Assembly (NCBI GenBank): GCA_949316495.1
Contig: OX439012.1
Location: 22,850,666-22,914,665, forward strand
Reading direction: 5' to 3'
Length of the DNA: 64,000 nt
From: Amphiduros pacificus
Taxonomy: Eukaryota; Annelida; Polychaeta; Phyllodocida; Hesionidae
Of this stretch, positions 60,200-64,000 are shown in pieces. The number at the start of each line of letters is the position of its first letter. Positions within the stretch are counted from its first letter, which is position 1. The notes below the pieces were generated by a model that was not told the origin of the DNA, did no database searches, and saw nothing but the letters and a program-made list of their open reading frames with translations. A program made the translations under genes and the position numbers.

Positions 60200-63148
60200 T
60201 CTCTATACCTTTTCCACCAACACCCTACCGCACCATTTAGCCTGCTGCGTGTTACATCTGTTTCTAATAGAACTGTGTCAGGTACATTACAAGTTTGGCC
60301 GATTATACCTGAGAGAATTACAGTGGGCGCCTTGTTAAACTCTTTAGTGAAGATCATAGGTCAAAATGTCAAACGCGGGCCAAGATCCGATGGAAACCAT
60401 ATTGAAACTTTGAAGTGAAAAAGCACCCTTTTAATTGGTTTATGTGCTACATTTATAACTACCTGTTTATTGAAATAACCCAAGCACTTAACCTTAGTTG
60501 TAGATTATTTTACAAAAAGTTACAATTTACAGTTACACTTTGTATTTGTATCAATATTTTCCTACGCACAGAAAAGTACCCTAAAGGTCATAGGAAGTGA
60601 ACACAAAGTGAATTATTCCAACAAAACATTAAGTTAACCTTCTGAGGAACCGATTTGTCTGAAATGCAAGAGGAATTGGAGTATTTATTGTCGCTTCATA
60701 TTGGGGTCACACTTGCACTAATTTCATGATCCTAATAGTAATCATAATAACCCTAAAATGCCCTTTTAATACAAAATTTCATAGGATGTCAGAAGAAGCC
60801 GGCCTTATTATTGGTTTTAAGAAACCTAGACTCTGAAAATGTCCATTTAACACTGAATCATTTAAACACTATAAATATTAGGTTCATGTTTATGATATAT
60901 ATTTGCAGCAATAATCATAATGTATATCTAAGCCCTTATAAATATCAGGTTCATTTTTATGATATATATTTGCAGCAATAATCATAAGGTATATCTAAGC
61001 CCTTATAAATATCAGGTTCATTTTTATGATATGTATTTGCAGCAATAATCATAAGGTATATCTAAGCCCTTATAAATATTAGGTTCATATTTATGAAATA
61101 TATTTTCAGCAATAATCATAAGGTATATCTAAGCCCTTATTTTGATGGTATTTCCAGGGCAGACATGTGGAGATCCCGGTATTCCGCTGAATGGGTTTCG
61201 CAGAGGAAGCAGGTTCAATGTTGGATCTGTTCTGAGATTTTATTGCCGTACTGGCTTCACCCTGATGGGACCTAGACTAAGAATATGCGAAGAGGGGAGT
61301 CAGCAATGGACAAGCTATCAACCAATATGTAAAAATGGTAAACTAAAAAATACTGTTATCATAATCACAAATGTTGATCACAAATTTAGGTCTCACTTTA
61401 AAAGGCGTTTAGTTCTTATTTTAATTTAATGATTAATTAATTATTCTTAAACGAAAGAAATGTATTTTTGAAACTAATTTTCTGAGGAAAAATGATAATA
61501 ATTTGAAATATTTTGTTTTTTTTATTTTTAGGTCATATTAATGATATATCTAACCAGAAACCTCTGTCAACAGCAAGTCCAGAAAGCAACGATAATAGCA
61601 ATCCACAAATTTTGACAGAGCAACCTGAATGGCTGGCGAAGATCTCGATGACGATGAATATCCGGTCTACAGTGGCTCCCTCGTGTGGTGGAGCTGTCAT
61701 TTGTGATGGAGGCTGGGTGATCACTTCATCAACATGTCTCCAGAAGGCTCTTCCTAAGGATGACGTCATTGAGTTATTGGAACCCAGTGATGTGTGTATC
61801 AGAAAACAAGGGATAAATAATTTCTTGTTTTTGTTTTTTTGCTTGTGAGGGGGGTGGTTTTGGTGGGGGGGGGGGGGGGCAGGGAAATTTAAATATCATG
61901 TTATTTTTGTCATCAAATCTATGTGATATATCACATCATTGTTGAGTCCTTGTATTAGAGTTACAGGCCCCGTGCATTCACACTGTATGATAATTAAATG
62001 AAGATCAGTTAATCAGTGGTTGTTCACCATTCAAAGTCTTCATTATTTTAAATCTTCGTTGTGCTTTATTTTCTAGAAAAAAATCTAGTAGATGTTTTCA
62101 TTTTAATGCAATAGTTTTATTGAATCATTATGCGGTCTATGGGGGTACCAAAGAAACTTACATTGTCAAATCAAAGACACCTACAGTTGTGGTCATGGTA
62201 TCGAACAGGATCATCTACGAAACTCACTATAGTCTCATTCAATAAATCTTTGACATTTCTGCATACCAAGTATGAAGTTCCTCCTGTAAGTGCTTGCTGT
62301 GATATGCGTTTTTGTGCATTCCAAATGGCCATTACATTGGAATGAAGCTATTTTAGGTTGCTATTCAGATGTCAATAAATAATGGATTGATCTCAGGGAT
62401 CCTTTTCCATTACTCAATATTGGGAAGTATAAATGTGATCACACAATCAATGCCCTCTGGTGACAAGATGTTTCATTATACTTTCAGATTGTTGTTCTCA
62501 TCAGTGGTAAAGCACACAGAGTTTCAAGGGTTCTTCGTTATCCAGGATTTCTATCATCCACAGTTGATTCCCATGGCAACCATATTGGCTTGATAAAATT
62601 ACAAAATCAAACCAGTAATCTTCAGAGTGTTTGCCTTAAAGAGAGTAAGATTCCAGTATTTTAATATTCTTATTATACACGCTGCTTTGGTAGGCCATTT
62701 CAACTCACATGTAAATTATGTTTCATAAAAAATATATTTTTGGTCAATAATGTTTTAAAAAACAATTGTGGAATATGTAGAACAGCAGATAGCCATAAAA
62801 GCCTTATTTTTGTGCAAAAAAACTAAACCTATTTTTACCTTAAAAATGGAACAGTGATCAGAGAATAAATTACCATTCTGTCTCATGAGGTAATGGCTCA
62901 TTTCATTATTGGTTCTTCGTACTAAGTGCATCCCACATGCATGTTTACGCCCAAAACAGGTTTATTCTGTTTTGGTAAAATAATAACTTACTTTCTCTAA
63001 ATCTTTATTTCAGGAAATGGCACTGTGAGACATGTTAATCTGCCAGGTAATTCCGGGAAGATGCAGGTTTCTGCCTGCAAAGATTCTCAAAATACTTCCC
63101 ATAATTTCTGTATAGAGGATAAAAGAATAAGGTAAGCTCAATTAATTC

Positions 63149-63237
<89 letters not shown>

Positions 63238-63521
63238 GAAGTAGCTATAAAAGACTTTATCAGACTTTAAATCGGTAGATTTTGAAGAATTTGTAATATA
63301 AATCAAATCAATAAAGGCTTCACTTTTTATATATTTCTAGTCAACTACCAGGGACGCCAGTGGTAACTAAGACAATGGAAAATACAGATTGCATTGTGGG
63401 AATTTTGTCTGAGAGAGAGGCTGGCATTTATATAAATGTGACGTCATACATGCCCTGGATATCAAAAGTAACCAATTATTGTGAAAGCAATATTAGCACT
63501 GACCTCAAAAAGAGCCTTTGA
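53748..63521 (+). CDS. Secreted sushi/EGF/serine protease homologue (inactive)
   Basis: Exons: 53748-53874 (signal peptide; tentative but phase-compatible), 57169-57339 (sushi 1), 57511-57702 (calcium-binding EGF, DIDEC to GNGFTC), 58081-58255 (sushi 2), 61158-61337 (sushi 3), 61532-61791, 62488-62644, 63014-63131, 63341-63521 (trypsin fold). The trypsin domain has SCGGAVICDGGWVITSSTC where an active enzyme has TAAHC, NHIGLIKL for NDIALLKL, and LPGTPVV for GDSGGPV: His, Asp and Ser are all replaced (Thr, His, Pro). It is therefore a pseudoprotease, comparable in layout to MASP or haptoglobin relatives in complement-like immunity; the function is not known. The phases at 58255 (2) and 61158 (1) do not match, so at least one exon between them is missing or the donor is wrong. 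The EGF has 29 residues between Cys1 and Cys2. Confidence 0.8.
59283..59690. repeat. Degenerate tandem repeat of about 85 bp, five copies
   Basis: Blocks around AGGTTATGCA, AATTTATAAAATGAAAATAA and CTCTGGCTGGCTTG recur in order. It lies in the intron between sushi 2 and sushi 3. Confidence 0.75.
60158..60192. repeat. (TA)n microsatellite
   Basis: Short pure TA run inside the intron before sushi 3. Confidence 0.95.
60836..61140 (+). repeat. 67-bp tandem repeat carrying acceptor-like sites before the sushi 3 exon
   Basis: About four units step by 67 bases (ATTTGCAGCA at 60901, 60968, 61035; ATTTTCAGCA at 61102). The unit TTATGATATATATTTGCAG resembles the true acceptor TTTGATGGTATTTCCAG at 61157. 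In the phase needed by the gene, each decoy reads into ATATCTAA, a stop. Confidence 0.9.
63149..63237. repeat. (TA)n microsatellite in the last intron
   Basis: Two TA runs separated by ACATA. Confidence 0.95.
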
Positions 63522-63667
63522 TTTCGTTACTTGTGTTTTAGAAACTATATGTTTTAACATATGTTTAGGATTTTATTCCTAAAATATTTTACAAATTAGC
63601 TGTGTGCATGTTGAAGCACAGCAAGTACATCCAAGAACAAGGAACATACTTGAAGTTGAAGTGTTTG

Positions 63668-63673
63668 AATAAA
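63668..63673 (+). promoter_or_regulatory. Putative poly(A) signal of the serine protease homologue
   Basis: AATAAA 147 bases after the stop codon. Confidence 0.6.
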
Positions 63674-64000
63674 ATTTAAGATTTTTCAATGAAATGTCAG
63701 ACATGTTGCAATTCACGTTTTTTACATTACGATAACCACATTACAATAACAATATATTACTCATTTATTTTACTTATACTAGTTTGAATATATCTAATAT
63801 ATTTTGCTGGTGTAGCCAATATTTCACCAGATGATATTTGTTTATCATATCTAATCATAGTATATCTGTGTTGTCATCTCAAGATAGGAAAGTTACATTT
63901 GAAAGAGTAATAAACGATTTAATAGATATTCTTAAATTTAGATTTAAGTATTCACAGTGAAATACTTGTAAGTCAGGAAGTGGGACATTATGTTTTGTAA
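63674..64000. other. Right flank
   Basis: AT-rich DNA; nothing recognised. Confidence 0.4.

Noticed and set aside
60216-60357. Minus-strand frame (FTKEFNKAPTVILSG) resembling an H-type lectin strand
   Set aside because: Only one weak motif; the frame has a stop just upstream and runs into (TA)n downstream.

Overview
The window looks like nuclear DNA of a metazoan, most likely a mollusc and probably a gastropod. It is AT-rich, has GT-AG introns, tRNA-derived SINEs, CR1/L2-type LINEs and many minisatellites. It carries three host genes: a plant-type core beta-1,2-xylosyltransferase homologue (core xylose is known from snail N-glycans), a NIT-domain guanylyl cyclase, and a secreted sushi/EGF/serine-protease homologue. 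The species assignment is inference.

Layout. 1-2.0 kb: unassigned DNA and a decayed LINE 3' half. 2.75-15.9 kb: three copies of one CR1/L2-like LINE family. Copy A (+, 2.75-4.96 kb) is 5'-truncated. Copy B (-, 5.53 to about 12.2 kb) is nearly full length. Copy C (+, 13.45-15.9 kb) has an intact 5' end and a large internal deletion. B and C both open ORF1 with a chromodomain. In B this is followed by a coiled coil, then in an overlapping frame a KH domain and a CCCH zinc finger. Both have a leader with an array of short palindromes, and the array sequence differs between copies while the architecture is the same. This chromodomain LINE is the most novel-looking item in the window.

18.1-19.7 kb (-): the xylosyltransferase homologue in one coding exon. 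19.7-38.2 kb: gene-poor DNA with a 2.76-kb satellite of 17-bp units and several minisatellites (52, 14, 26, 13 bp and others). 38.2-49.8 kb (+): a ten-exon NIT-guanylyl cyclase, 645 aa as assembled here with every exon phase agreeing. It has both metal-binding Asp and the guanine-specifying Glu and Cys, but Thr and Lys replace the catalytic Asn and Arg, as in the alpha subunit of soluble guanylyl cyclase. 49.8-53.7 kb: a 64-bp array and two insertion elements, one a MITE with three perfect TGACGTCA sites. 53.7-63.5 kb (+): a secreted protein with sushi, calcium-binding EGF, sushi, sushi and a trypsin-fold domain lacking all three catalytic residues.

The genes do not form an obvious pathway. 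A recurring theme is tandem duplication that copies splice sites: a donor duplication after cyclase exon 2, about 17 copies of the exon 8 acceptor in cyclase intron 7 (open in frame with exon 8), and a four-copy acceptor array before the third sushi exon. All calls come from reading the sequence; no database search was run.
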